NCBI GenBank assembly: GCA_029959085.1
Contig: JARWIR010000050.1
Span: 3,534,001 to 3,598,000, forward strand
Length of the DNA stretch: 64,000 nt
From: Nemophila menziesii
Lineage: Eukaryota; Streptophyta; Magnoliopsida; Boraginales; Hydrophyllaceae
Direction: 5' to 3'
A program made the translations under genes and the position numbers. A model generated the notes under the pieces. The model saw nothing but the letters and a program-made list of their open reading frames with translations. It had not been told where the DNA came from and made no database searches. Below are positions 1 through 11,166 of the stretch, one piece after another (the first letter of the stretch is position 1; each line of letters starts with the position of its first letter).

Positions 1-300
1 AGGATTGACCTTGAGGCTTCAATAAATCAAGGAATTCATCTTCGATGGACACATGGCGAGCTTCATCTCAAAATCTTAATGATTCAAAATCTCCTTTTGT
101 GCGCCCAGTCATATGGAAGAGAACCGATCACACCATCACACAGTTCATCATGCATGTAATTAGTAAAAATTTCTCCGAGCAATGAATCCATCCTTTTTCG
201 TACTTGATAAGACCCTGTGTCTTATCCTTGATGAGTTGTGTTGCCTTTTCCAAACATCGGCATCACTCTGTTAACAGTTTCAAGAGCATCTTTCTCATCA
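1..300 (-). pseudogene. Protein-like remnant, family not recognised
   Basis: Read on the minus strand this stretch gives protein-like sequence in two alternating frames. One frame contains DEKDALETVNRVMPMFGKG and, further on, LPYDWAHK. After a frame change it continues KGDFESLRF and then ARHVSIEDEFLDLLKP. Stops and at least one frameshift break it, and it runs off the left edge of the window, so it is at best a decayed or partial gene. I do not recognise the family. It could be a captured host exon or part of an element lying mostly outside the window. Confidence that it derives from coding DNA is low to moderate. Confidence 0.25.
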
Positions 301-1309
301 ACTACATAATGTAGTTTGAGATTTCATAGGTTATATCTATCATTAATCAATTTGTCTAGACAAAAACCTTATTTAGATTAAAAATTATCAATTTCATAGT
401 CATTTTTGTAATAGTTATATAGAACTCAATTTTTATACATCTATACATTCAATGATACGTTTGTCAATGCAAACTGAATCAACAAAGAATCAATAAAAGA
501 AGTGAAATAAAAAGTTCACTAACTTCCCAATCATGAATTATACACTTTTATTTTTTCTTTACTAACTCAATCTTATTTAACAATCTTAAGTTCTATCACT
601 ATAAAACACCTACTATTCCAACACAATCAATTGAGATGAAAATACTAGACCCGTATGATGTATTATTTATGAACACAAACTCATCCATATAAATAATTCT
701 GAGTTTAATATACGAATATGCAACTAACATTTTATAATATATTAAACGGAAAATCATGTATCAGAAAATACATAAAACAAGAAACACATAAATCCTTGAG
801 GTATACTTCTCTATTAGGTTACGTTTTTTGTTCTACATAAAGGTACGGTTTAATCCATACTAGAAATAGAATTTAGTTGCAATAAAAATGATTCCATACT
901 CTCCAGTATTACAATTTATTCTAATTTATCTATTTTTCATCTGATCATTTACGTAAGCATATACATATTTTAGAAACAGACGGCGATAAAAAAAATATAT
1001 CCCCTTCTTTAAATAAAATCAAACATCTTCTTCTCATATAACTTTTACTTTTTAAAAAGAAAATACGAAGATCAAAAAATCTAAAAAGGAAACCGTACAT
1101 ATGCATAAAATACTAACAATGTTCAATGAAAAAAAATTGTAGTCCAACAATATTTTGATCTAGGAAAAATATTCTTTTAACCATGTGATAGCCTCCATAT
1201 GCAGGCGGTTATAATTTTTTTTTAATATGACAAATAAATATACTGATTTAAGATATTTCAATTCATAACACTACTATAAAACTTTTTAATGCGAAAAAAA
1301 TTTCAAAAA
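301..1309. other. AT-rich non-coding stretch
   Basis: No reading frame, RNA-like box or repeat unit that I can defend. The base composition is strongly AT with many short A and T runs. Confidence 0.5.
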
Positions 1310-1690
1310 TTACATAGAGAATTAACCTATACCAAGTTTAGAGAAACGATCTATCAGAGTTGTTGCTGATTCGTGTTCCTTCATTGCCCTGTGTCAGACA
1401 TTTTTAGCTAAACTGTCTGCTCGACCATTAAATCTTCACGGAATATGTTTGAAAAATACTTGACTAATATTTGTTGTCAGCCTCTTGATTTGTCTTAGCC
1501 ATGGTCTGAACCTCCATCCAGCTGCTGACACTTGCTGAATACCTTGAATTATTTCAAGGTTGACCGAGAAGATGATTATCCCCTCTTGTGTGTCTTGTAA
1601 TGTCCTGTCCAACGCATATATAATCGTTTGCGCATCTCTCTCCGTGCACGAGTTACACATGGTGACCATTGAAAAATCGCTTTGGTACCT
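1310..1690 (-). pseudogene. 5'-truncated LINE: RNase H domain remnant
   Basis: The minus strand encodes the C-terminal half of the RNase H domain that plant L1 LINEs carry at the end of ORF2. Visible are the segment SVNLEIIQGIQQVS (the usual S-D-x-L-x-x-V region, with the aspartate lost), then HIPRRFNGRADSLAK, which matches the family pattern H-x-x-R-x-x-N-x-x-AD-x-LA. The sequence ends a little downstream after IDRFSKLG. Nothing of the reverse transcriptase is present to the right, so this is a 5'-truncated copy, as is common for LINEs. A T-run at about 1210-1222 could be its old poly(A) tail. It is not functional. The family call is firm; the exact ends are not. Confidence 0.65.
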
Positions 1691-2579
1691 TATTCAACAA
1701 CCCAATAATCAAAACTAATGATATCTGATCAGGCATCCTTAAGAAAATCCATGATTCAATCAAATACCATTATGAAATGTCCAAAAAAAAAATCAAATAC
1801 CATTATGATTTTAGAAAAAAACAATTTCTTTTTTCCTTCATCATCGTCCCCATATTTTTATCTTGTCAGAAAAACAATACAGACAAAGAACAGAAAAAAA
1901 TTCTAAAAAACTCATTAGAATTTACTTATCAACTTTAAAGAATAAATCATGCATTTGGATGAAAAAGAAACCAAGCCCTTGATACTGTTTGTAAACAATA
2001 TATATATAAAAGAGAAGATTCGATATACCTCTTATGGCGGAAGCGAATCTGATTTATCTTGCCAAGTTAACCACAATTCCTTACTCTTATGGCGGAAGCG
2101 CATTTGATTTGCCTTGCCAAGTTGACGTGAATTCTTACTAAAACAAGATCAAATTGTCCACAAGTTATGATACCCGTTCATGTTTAACTAATTGAGAATT
2201 TTGAGAGAATCAGGAGATGAATCGGTGTCTGTTATATTTTCTAAGCGTTTGTTAACTTATGAAAATATAAAAGCCCAATGGTTTTTTATATCTTAGCAGT
2301 TCCCAGTTGAAAAATATAAACAACTATTTCCACCAAATATCATATGGGTAATGGGTGTGGGTTGGCCCATGTTGGCATGACCCGACCCAGATACTAACAA
2401 ATCTAAACAGTTAAAACCACCCAATCTAATATTGGACACGAATTAGAGTAACTACTTAAGTCCCTGAGAACAGACACATATTACTTACTTATTACTAGTG
2501 ACGATTCGTACACTTGCGGAGAGTTAATCTTGGTTTCCAAGATGTGTGCATTTGCTTATCACATTTATTATTTTATCAC
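1691..2579. other. Non-coding stretch with a short tandem duplication
   Basis: No gene seen. AT-rich sequence with an A-rich patch near 1780-1830 and a 55-bp tandem duplication listed separately. Confidence 0.45.
2031..2140. repeat. Two-copy 55-bp tandem duplication
   Basis: Two adjacent copies begin CTTATGGCGGAAGCG at 2031 and 2086. Both run through TTGCCAAGTT and differ at a few positions. GC content is higher than in the flanks. Function unknown. Confidence 0.7.
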
Positions 2580-3460
2580 AAACTCGAGCCCAACAACCTA
2601 TTTAGCCGAGATAGTAAAGGAAGAGTTATCATTCAAGGAAAGTTATTTCCTTTCACGGTTTAAGAAATTGGTAGCCACTTCAAGTTGATGAAATTGGTAG
2701 CCACTTCAAGTTGATGAAACTGGTTGGACCATGCAAATATTAAAAAACGGTGAAGAAATCCGAGACGTTCTATTAGAACCAACTACATGAACAGGAACTC
2801 AGTGAGGATTTGGTGCTAGACTATGATAAATAAGAAGAGGATTTGAATGCATCTTGGCCTTACAGATTCCTTCAATCAGTTTTGAGAATCTAGGATACTT
2901 CCTTGCACCCTCAGCCTTTAGGAATGCTCGAACCATGGATATACTTAAAAAATCAACCATCTTTTTGTATTGTGTTATGAGAGAGGAAGAAGTAGATGTA
3001 GCGCAAGTGGTTTTTGATGGGGTATTAAGATTCAAAGTTTAGCCAAAAAAGTGCTTTAATTTTAATTCCCCTATATTATCACTAGCTTATTGATAAAGGC
3101 CTGTGTGAAACTTGGAGAGAAGGAGAAACTTGTGTGCAAACTTGGTACCATATTGGATAATGCGTGGATCAAGAAAATGTTGAGAGGAGCACAGACGAAA
3201 GAGCTTTCATGGAAAGAGAAGGTATGTGAGCAACTTAACTGAACTGAATTAGCTCAACCCTCGTTGCCATTGATGTGGCACTACTCAAGAATAATCAAGT
3301 GCACATTATGACACTCCTGGCGCAACTAAAGCAAGACACTGCAAAAAATCCACCATATCCTATCTTGGATGTTGGTCACACGGGTAAATAACCTCGAGAG
3401 TACGTTTTCTTTCTTCTCTACCCTTACTATATTGGTATATTAGGTGTTTGTCTTTACATT
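2580..3460 (+). pseudogene. Third ORF remnant of an Athila-like element
   Basis: Broken plus-strand coding remnant. Readable pieces are KLFPFTV and GSHFKLMKLVGPCKY near 2640-2740, LNASWPYRFLQSV near 2840, FLAPSAFRNARTMDILKKS and YCVMREEEVDVAQVVFDG near 2900-3020, then ACVKLGEKEKLVCKLG near 3100. The same pieces occur in the same order on the minus strand at 60730-63509. The layout resembles the putative plant transposon protein domain often seen downstream of pol in Athila-like elements; that family name is inferred from memory of its pattern. Several frameshifts, one caused by a 26-bp duplication, make it non-functional. It is followed by the characteristic 3' non-coding region of the same element type. 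Confidence 0.5.
2664..2715 (+). repeat. 26-bp tandem duplication inside the third ORF remnant
   Basis: The unit starting GAAATTGGTAGCCACTTC is present twice in a row, at 2664 and 2690. Since 26 is not a multiple of three, it shifts the reading frame. The homologous sequence at 62990 has one copy, so the duplication arose in this element. Confidence 0.85.
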
Positions 3461-4724
3461 TATTAAGTCTGTTTTTAGTCATGAATTCACGGCTCACCTT
3501 TGAGTTGAGGGTGGGGATTCGTTGTCCCCGTCACCACTTTATGTGTTTCTTATCTTTTTAGTAGTATGGATTTTGGTGTAGATTATAGTGAATGTAACTA
3601 TTAAGCGAGATTTTAACGAGTCAATGATGGTAAATACTAGGTTTGTGAACTTGTCACGTGTCATGCTTAAAAGATAATCATGAAACACACATTGAAAGTA
3701 AAAAAAAGATTAGTGATAACGCGGTCGAAGTAAGTTTGATCTTAGGGAGCATGAGTGGTGTGTCGAACGTGAGATCCAAACTAGTTGATAAACTAATTAA
3801 TGAACGTGCTAGAGGTGAGAAAGTAACTAATGATTATATGATAGAAAAAGATTAAGGTGGTTCTTTGATTAGCCCTTTGTGCCTTTTAGCTTGCTATCCA
3901 TTTATATTATTCTATAATCCGTCTCAACCCCTCTTGCCTTTCTAATCCATTTTATTAGCCAAATTACAATCCATAACCCTTAGATTTTATGACTTCTCCA
4001 TATGACCTGCACTCGAATCATGATTCTTTGACGCTCGTCTTTGAGCTTGAGTGTAGGGTGGTTGTTATGGGAAACATCATTGGGAGGATTTTTTTTCTAT
4101 GTATTTGACTGTTTGATCACTTTTTATTATTATAATTCTTTGCTAGGGTAAAAGTAAAAGATTTGAAAGAAAAAAAAAATATATATATATATATATATTA
4201 AGAAGAAAAAATATGCAAAGCATAGTAGCATGACTTCTCACATAAAAAAGAAGGTCATAGCTAACATGCAAAAAGAAAAATATATACATTTGGACTGGCA
4301 AAGTGGGATTTATCAGATGATTATGAAGCGTATTATTTGGGTTATTGGGATGCGAAGAAGTGCATCAAAACTTAAGTTTAGTGAGAACATCTTTGAGAGT
4401 AACTAAAGCTCTAGGGAGGCTCGTTGATGGCTAGTGAGGAGAGAGCCAAAAGCTCACTTTACATAATCCAAATATACGATCACACCTACTCTAGGCCTAT
4501 GTTACAACCTTGAAGATCTTATGATTCTTCTCTAATAAATTTAATATATTTTGAACTAATAGAGAGTAGTTAGATGGACAATAGAAAATATGCGAGGATT
4601 GAGGAACACCCTATAGCCACCATAGCATACTAAGAGAAAAACCTATCCTTTGTGCATTGCAAAGCTAATATAACCTTGAAATTAACACGTGTTTGATAAG
4701 TTTAAATTTGATTTAGTTTTTAAT
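3461..4724 (+). mobile_element. Athila-like 3' non-coding region
   Basis: Collinear with 45780-47200, 11165-12500 and, in reverse, 59868-60720. Shared landmarks are the imperfect hairpin with AGTCATG at 3477 and CACGGCT at 3488 followed by a TTTGAGTTGAGGGTGGGG tract, then ACTCGAATCATGATTC followed by a second G-rich tract near 4047-4063, then an A-rich stretch with an (AT)n run and TTTGGACTGGCAAAGTGGG. No gene. This is the long region between the last coding sequence and the 3' LTR. Confidence 0.7.
4179..4199. repeat. (AT)n microsatellite
   Basis: About ten uninterrupted AT dinucleotides after an A run. Confidence 0.95.
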
Positions 4725-5209
4725 TATTACTATATGAGACTTAATAGTATTATTAATTTAGTGTCGTTCATTACTTTTCTATTTTATCTCTCTTTTGATT
4801 TATTTTCTATTAAGTGGGTAGATTTTAGGTATATGGTTAATTCAAGGTGTCAAGATGATATGAAGAAGTCAAAAAGTCAAGATAAACCCCAAGCCAAGGC
4901 AAAAACTGAGCCTAGAGTCACTTTGTGAAGTTCAATTGTATGCGAAGAAATCTTAACATATATTTTTTCAGTCACCATGATTAATTAGTCAGAAATTTGG
5001 ACTTTATTTATTTTGATTTGGATATAGCTTGAAGTCAGTGACGTGTAAGAAGTGACAAAATTCAGTTCAGAGTTGATATAAAGAAGTTACGCCATTTGCA
5101 TCCACCATGACTCGAACTAGTCCAGTATTAGCTAAAAACTGGTTGGGTCATTCTTAATTTAATTAAGTGATCCCATGGGTTCTCCAGACGTGTTTAGCTA
5201 TTATATAAG
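4725..5209 (+). repeat. Partial LTR, group B
   Basis: Matches the first third of the LTR at 61201-62735. Shared stretches include ATTCAAGGTG then CAAGATGA, CCAAGCCAAGG, and CACCATGACTCGAAC near the right end. It stops exactly where the group A LTR begins at 5210, and the rest of the group B LTR is not found on the far side. This is therefore a truncated copy rather than a clean nested insertion. Confidence 0.6.
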
Positions 5210-6723
5210 TGATGTCTCCTCATTTGTGATAATAAAATATACTTCTGAGACATCATTTTAGGCTTATTTATTAGTTTATAGGTTGATTTTAGCTTAATTT
5301 AGTGCACTTTCCTATTTTGGGTCTTGATTTGTAGAATTATTATCTTTAGAACATATTGGGTTTAATTTTTTATTTAGTGTGAAGCTTTAAAGATAATTAT
5401 GGAGATTAATTAGAGTCCAAGTCAAAGACTACAACTTATGGAAAGAGATTTGCATGGAAATTGGAGATAGAAGGAAACTGGGTTCAATTAGGAAAAGGAA
5501 AAGCTGCCTAAATCTGAATTCTGCAGTACACGCCTAAAGAAGTGATTATTTACCTAAGAAATAGGCCGATTTTGGTAATTTCCTTCTTTAGGGACAAAGA
5601 TAATTCGGTTGTGATTCTTTTGGTATCTTATGGAGCTCAAACCGACCAATAACGAAGAAGATATGCTCAAAACGGTCCAGCAGTGTTTATCTTTATTTCC
5701 ATACGAATTTGAGTTGGACTAGGAGTCCATTACTTTCCTTCTCCTTCAAGAAAACGAATTAGGTCTTCCTATACCCTATAAATACAGCCTCTTAACACTC
5801 TAAAATCATCCTTGGCCAGACCTTAAGGCCAAGAGGAAGCTACAACACAAGAGAAGAAGTCTGGAAGGAGCTGTGCAACAACTATGTCTTCTTCAACCTC
5901 TTATTTCGTAATTCCTTTCTCTTCTCTTCTTTGTATGAATTAATTCTTATTAGTTTGAGTTTTAGCATATATGTATGAACCCTAGTTTTGATTGACATCT
6001 ATCTAATTTGGGAACTTAATGTTTTAAATTGAATTATAGTTTTTATTCTCTGTTTATGTGTTTGGATTTATATTCTGTGTTCTTGTGGAACCGCGGCCAT
6101 ATAGAATTACCATCTAGTAATTAGGTCACCATTGACAACGGTGTTTAATTGCATGTTTAGAACATAACGTCTAGTATTAGGTCTTATCTGACAACCCAAC
6201 CTAGCTAGATAATCACTATGGTTTAGTTCTTGTGACTATTTACCAATTACAGGAAAAGTTTGCTTAGGAAGCCTTATTGACACAGGTAAATCCTATTTTA
6301 AACTACCAATAGCGAATTGGGACCGATTTGGAAATACTACATAATTTACCCTTACATGTTTAGAACGGCAAAACTAGTGGGGATTACATGCTATTTACTC
6401 AAGCTAAACTTTCATACTATCTTCTTTTCTTTTCTTTTATTTATTTTCTGTCTTTAGTTTATTAGTTTAGTTTTATTATTTAAAAAACCAAATAAATATT
6501 TTTCTACCTTTTCTTTCTATTTGCGTATTATCTTTTCTATCTTTAATATCTGCACTTGAATAATTTGCATAAGTTCTTCTTAACCTTCGTAGTCCCTGAG
6601 GATCGAATCTTACTTATTCATTAAAACTTGCATACGATCTGTATACTTGCAGAATCGTGTTAGCTTAGGGTGTTTATTTTCACTTATTTTATACATCTTT
6701 TTATCTCACCTTAGGCCACACCA
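5210..6723 (+). repeat. Diverged LTR, group A (apparently solo)
   Basis: Begins TGATGTCTCCTCATTTGTGA and ends CCACACCA, like the LTR pair at 40736 and 47364. Length about 1514 bp against 1497. It carries the terminal inverted repeat TGATGTCTC (5210-5218) / GAGACATCA (5247-5255), a perfect 9-bp match. A TATA box, CTATAAATA, lies at 5776, 566 bp from the start, the same offset as in the young copies (567). No primer-binding site follows and no polypurine tract precedes, so it looks like a solo LTR or a remnant. I could not find matching 5-bp target duplications. Confidence 0.75.
5776..5784 (+). promoter_or_regulatory. TATA box of the group A LTR
   Basis: CTATAAATA in the same position within the LTR as in the copies at 41303 and 47931. 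Confidence 0.6.
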
Positions 6724-6744
6724 GGTGCCTTCCTAAGTGTATAT

Positions 6745-8182
6745 TTATACCTTCACTGTTTAGTATTAGCTATATTGTTTTGATAAAGGTTTCCTTTTTT
6801 CCATGATTGTTTTTAGGATGATCCCCTGCAACAGGGGAATAAAGCTTCCCCAAACCTTCCTCACATCTTTTCTCAGAGGTATGGGCAAGCACTTATTAGC
6901 ATCATGGCTAACATTCTTGTGGAAATGACAATATTGGTTTATGTCTCTTTTTGTCGTGTCATCCATCATTTTTAGGCTACTTTAGATCGGGCTCATTTTC
7001 AATTAAACTCAATACTTCCCTAGGACTTTTCCCATGAGGGTATGTCAACTTTCTTAGATATCCTCTATATCATCCAGTCTTTCTCCACTTGATTCCGGCT
7101 CGAGGTTTATCCTTCTTGTAATGACTCTCGTGGTCATCCTGCATGCTTGTCCTCTCCTTTGACATCGTCTTTACATCTTTGACCTCGGTGTACGGCTTGG
7201 CCTTCTCTAGGATCTTTGTGAGGTTCCGAGGCTAACTTGATTTGGAACTATTTGTTCCTTAGGCCTTGGCTGAGCTCCAACTTGTCTATAACGTTGTAAA
7301 AGTTCTCCATATCGTAGGTCGCATTCCCAAACTTTTTAGTGTACTCATTTAGTGGTTCCTCTTTATGATACTAGAACTCTTGCAGTGATGGTGAGTCTCG
7401 ACCTTCATATTCTGGCTTACATGTTAGAAGGAGGCTATGTTCTTTGGATTTTATTTGGAGAACCATTATCATGCTCCTGATAAGGTAGTAGGAGAGGCGC
7501 GACAAAAGATGGTGTGAGACTCAATAGTCAACTCTATGTGCCTATTGTACATGTCGACGTGCTAGTCTGGGTTGTCAATCCATCATAGGCACACAAATAT
7601 ATAACTTGAAATGGAGAGGTAACGACACTTCAAATATCTCCCAAGAAAAGGGTTTGTCTTGGTTTCTTTTTGCCCCTCTATCAGGTTTGAATGATGTCGT
7701 TCTTATAGTGACTTCTTGTGGTATGCATGGATTTGACCTCGTTCACGTTCTACGTGTTACATGGGGGATCAACCTTCCAGATGCTTATTGTGGCAAGTTC
7801 TGTGGTAATCACTTCAGTGATTGAGGATTTAATTGGGCCTCCAACGGCGGATAATGTACAACTACATCGATCTTTGACCTAGAGAACCATCACATAAATG
7901 ATCTGCAGGGGGGTTTATCTATGTTTATCCGGGATTTGTCTATTCGTGGGTCTAACGGGCCAGTATCATTAGTTGTGGTAGGCATGCATGTCTCAATAGT
8001 TGGTGGTTGTGGTACCTATTGTGGAAATTCTTCCTGCTCTCTTGGGGACTTGTTGTTGTGGGATACAACAAAGTTAGGGATGGTGGATGCATCTCTTTGA
8101 TCTTCATTTTATGTTTGTGTCCAAGAACTAGCTCTAGTTCTAGCCAATTTTGTGGTATCTCTATGTGCAAAAACTTGATTGG
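6745..8182 (-). pseudogene. Tat-type Ty3/gypsy gag remnant
   Basis: Minus-strand gag relic of the Tat lineage, read from right to left after the PBS at 8183-8200. Recognisable parts are NPD-x-HVDMYNRHIEL near 7500-7560, matching the family pattern TDPDEH-x-x-x-F/Y, and FCRASPTTLSGA, matching CR-x-FP-x-x-L-x-GAA. DHESHYKKDKPRAG follows near 7100. A zinc-finger-like end, YCHFHKNVSHDANKCLP, lies at 6850-6930 and resembles the C-x-x-H-x4-H-x4-C motif of Tat gag proteins. Several stops and frame changes are present. It would have formed the capsid of an element transcribed to the left; its pol is absent beyond 6745. Family call fairly firm, boundaries approximate. Confidence 0.6.
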
Positions 8183-8200
8183 TTCCCAAAGAGGGCGCCA
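8183..8200 (-). other. Primer-binding site of the Tat-type element
   Basis: On the minus strand the sequence reads TGGCGCCCTCTTTGGGAA, close to the TGGCGCCGTCTGTGGGAA form I recall for Tat/Ogre elements. It lies directly upstream of the gag remnant, which fixes the element's direction. Confidence 0.6.
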
Positions 8201-8759
8201 ATCTAATAGAACATATTCTACAAGATAGTATTTATCGAACTATAGGTGTTCTATTTGTAGATTAAAATATTGAGTATTGATTTAATCTTGGTAAAATAGT
8301 TGATAGTATTCAAGATTAAAAAATAATAGAAAAATATAAACTCTATAAAAGTAGGTTGGCGTTAATATGTCAAGTGATTACATGCGTCATAGTAGATTAC
8401 AATATCCATATTTGTACTAATAATTCTTATACTGCCCCCTTTTACTCTTATAAACCATGTATAATGGTAATTGGTAATGTGTATTTTTAGTCGGCCACAT
8501 TTGGAAATGGCTTCGAGGAGATCATGGAGTGTCTTTCCCTGTCGATTTTGACCAGGATAGGGGAACTCGGTGGGCATCTTCTTCATCTATCTCCTTATCT
8601 TATTTCATCGAGATCTTATGAGGTATTTATATCTTTCTTAGAGATTTGGTCATAGTTTGAACGTCATGGGTAGTAGTCCACCTGTATGAGGTGTAAATCG
8701 TATTTTCTCCCTATCAATGATTTTTTAAATATGCTTATGTGAAGAGAATCTCAGGGTGG
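8201..8759 (-). other. Probable LTR remnant of the Tat-type element
   Basis: Lies on the LTR side of the PBS and leads into the tandem array at 8760-9505. No coding sequence. I infer LTR from position only; I see no clear TG/CA ends. Confidence 0.4.
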
Positions 8760-9505
8760 GTTCTCCTTTGACCGACCCCCTAGAAGAAATTTGGGTGCCA
8801 ATGCAAAGTTAGTCTCTTGAAAAGTTTTGTCACTTTTCGAGTCGGGAATACGTTGACCAGCCCCCTAGTAGGAAGTCTGGTGCCGACGTGAAGTTGGTTT
8901 CTTGAAAACTTTTTGTCTTTTGACTTTTCAGTTCTATGTTCTACCACCTAGTAGGAAGTCGAGTGATACTGCGGAGTTGGTATTTTGAAAAGCTTTTCTT
9001 TTAACATTTTCAGGTCAGAAAATCCTTAACCAACCCCTTACTAGGAGGTCGAGTTCATCGCAAAGTTGGTCTTTTAAAAAGTTTTTCTTTTTATACATTT
9101 TCATATCATGAATTCCTTTGCCCGAACCCCTAGTAGGAAGTTGAGTGCTAATGTGAAGTTGGTATTTTTAAATAATTTCATATATTAGCATTTATTGGTC
9201 GAGAATTCTTCTGGCCGACCCCTTAGTAAAATGTCTATGCCACGATGAAGTTAGCATTTTGAAAAGCTTTGATCTTTTGACCTTTTAAGTTTGGTAATTC
9301 CTTTGAACAAGCCCTAGTAGGAAGTTGCGTGCCAACCCAAAATTTGTCTTTTGAAAAGTTTTCGTCTTTCCACTTGTTTAGGACGGAAATTCCTTTAAAC
9401 GACCCCCTAGTAGGAAGTTGGGTGCCAACACGAAGTTTGTATTTTGAAAAGTTTTCATCTTTCAACTTGGGTATTACTTTGATCGCCCCCTAGTAGGAAG
9501 TGGTG
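8760..9505. repeat. Tandem array, nine units of 83-93 bp
   Basis: The core CCCCTAGTAGGAAGTTGGGTGCC recurs. Its TAGTAGGAAG portion (diverged in three units) starts at 8781, 8866, 8949, 9039, 9131, 9224, 9315, 9408 and 9491, giving spacings of 85, 83, 90, 92, 93, 91, 93 and 83 bp. Each unit continues with AAGTTGGT-x-TTTTGAAAAGTTTT and CTTTTGAC, then GGAATTCCTTTGACCGA. Units differ at roughly one base in five. The array sits inside what I take to be the LTR of the Tat-type element and stops abruptly at the Athila-like sequence on its right. Confidence 0.9.
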
Positions 9506-10130
9506 ATCGAGGTTATAGAAATTGCAAAGCAAAAATATGACGAGGTAATAGTAGAAGATTGGATTGACAGCGAAGACGAATCTGAAGTGGTCGGAGAATC
9601 AATTGAAGAAACCAAGGTTTACGCTAAAACAGAAGTTGAATCTCCACCACAAAAAGTTTACCAATTACCATCTCTACCCCGAATCATGAATGAGATTAGA
9701 GCTGAGAAATTCGAATCACCTCCACCACCACAAAGTTCAGACATGTGCTATACAAGCAAGGTGCCACACCGCGAGAGTAAAGCGGCAAGGAGGAGCGCCT
9801 ACCCACCACATTTATAAGAGGAATGTGAGATTGAAACGAGGAATAAAAGTGAGCTTATACCGTGGATAACGGTCATCTACTATTGTGTGGGGGAAAATGA
9901 GTTTCGTCGTGAAAATAAGAAGGCGAAATGAAGTACTTACCCACCCCCTTTCAAAGATCGATTAAATAAAATTCGAGGTGGGAAAGTTCTTAAGCTTACA
10001 TATCAAGGACGAGGCGGATTTAAGCGGAGGGGAACCGCAAGGGCCTCAATACCATCTTCATGGAATGTAGCGCGTCGAACTTGAAGACGTAATAAACAAA
10101 AGTGCTTCGTGGGAGACAACCCATGTTTAA
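9506..10130 (+). pseudogene. Remnant of Athila-like coding region ahead of the 3' region
   Basis: A plus-strand frame from 9500 to 9817 encodes an acidic, low-complexity protein (VEDWIDSEDESEVVGES, then VESPPQKVYQLPSLP). In style it resembles the acidic linker before the protease at 42992-43500. After the stop, broken sequence runs to CTTGAAGACGTAATAAACAAAAGTG and GGGAGACAACCC at 10080-10122. That end matches 44240-44290, just after the integrase tail of the intact non-autonomous element. No protease, RT or integrase core can be seen. I read it as a heavily deleted relative of that element. Its function was probably gag/linker, but the assignment rests on position more than on conserved motifs. 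Confidence 0.4.
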
Positions 10131-10284
10131 TTTGCTTTCTGTTTTTCAATTCCTAGTGTATAATTCTAATTAATTGTCGAGTCTTAGTGTCTACTTTTAA
10201 AAGAAATGAGAAAGGTAGTGTGTTAATGGTGCAGGAATTGAGTTTTGGGTGCTATGAAACGCAAAAAGGAACAACTTTGAAAAA

Positions 10285-10445
10285 TTCGCAGGTCGGTCCG
10301 ATATACCGCTCAATATGCCCGGTATACCGCAGGAGGAAAAACCCGTAATACGGGTATGTGACTCAGGTTTTTTGCCGAGAAGTAAAAAAAGGAAGACACG
10401 CAGGTCCGGTATACCGGACATATGGCCGGTATACCGCGCGATGGC
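10285..10445 (+). repeat. GC-rich palindromic motif cluster (GGTATACC)
   Basis: Contains CCGGTATACCG twice more or less intact (TCCGGTATACCGGA is a perfect 14-bp palindrome at about 10411-10424) and two weaker copies, interspersed with AAAAACCCGTAATACGGGTATG. It corresponds to the larger cluster at 44455-44835 and to the piece at 63905-63965. Confidence 0.75.
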
Positions 10446-10833
10446 GGTTGTTAAGAGTCTTATTTCAATTCCACTTCTTACCTTATCAAGAAGAAACCCT
10501 AGCCTCTTCAAAAACGAATTTTCCAGATCCTAACCCTTATGTACCTGCACAAAGACCACTACAACACCAAAGAACATCAAATCCTTCCTCCTATTTCATT
10601 CCAAACACACATCCAACACCAAAATCATTCAAGAACATCAAGAAATCTTCTCCTTCTACCTTAAGCCTCTTCATCAAAGCTTCAATCCTATTCATTAAAC
10701 CTTCCCCAAGCCATTACATATTGATTACCCATCTCATATAACACCATAATCCTTCATTATAAATCCTCAAAACATCAAATTTCAAAACTCTTTTCTAGTT
10801 TTTGATTATTTGAAGTTTTGAGTTTGGGGTTCA
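10446..10833 (+). other. A/C-rich leader before the third ORF
   Basis: Low-G sequence rich in ACAACACCAAAGAACATCAAA-type runs. The same position in the element at 44836-45180 and, in reverse, at 63510-63900 has similar sequence. Probably an untranslated leader; the open frame across part of it looks incidental. Confidence 0.45.
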
Positions 10834-11166
10834 TTGAGATGTCGAAGATTGGGAAGACAAGAATACCATGGAGAGGAAGAGGAAGTTGGAGAACCTCTTA
10901 TTAACTTTTGGGTATTAAAAGATGTAGTTGAAAGAATGGAATTTTTTGAGGATATTCATGAAGAGGTGTTGCCAACCATAGGAAAAGTCACAACAGAGTT
11001 GGGGCTTATGCAAATCATATTACGTGGAGTGAGCAATGTTCAACATGCCACCTACGCAACACAAGGAGATAAACCTACACGCAACAATGGAAACCAGCTT
11101 CATGCTGGTTCAGATACTTTTCCTATCCCTTTCTTATTTGTTTTATTTTTTCAATTGCTTTCTTGA
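10834..11166 (+). pseudogene. Third ORF remnant, N-terminal part
   Basis: A 110-residue open frame (FEDIHEEVLPTIGKVTTELG near its middle) and, in another frame from 10838, an ATG-led start (MSKIGKTRIPWRGRG). It occupies the position where the other elements start their third ORF (63509 minus, 45181 plus). Only about 330 bp remain before the conserved 3' non-coding landmarks, so most of the original ORF has been deleted. No conserved domain is visible and it may not encode anything useful. Confidence 0.35.

Noticed and set aside
8760..9505. Regularly spaced repeats considered as a CRISPR array
   Set aside because: The units are contiguous and diverged with no unique spacers, and the context is plant retrotransposon DNA.
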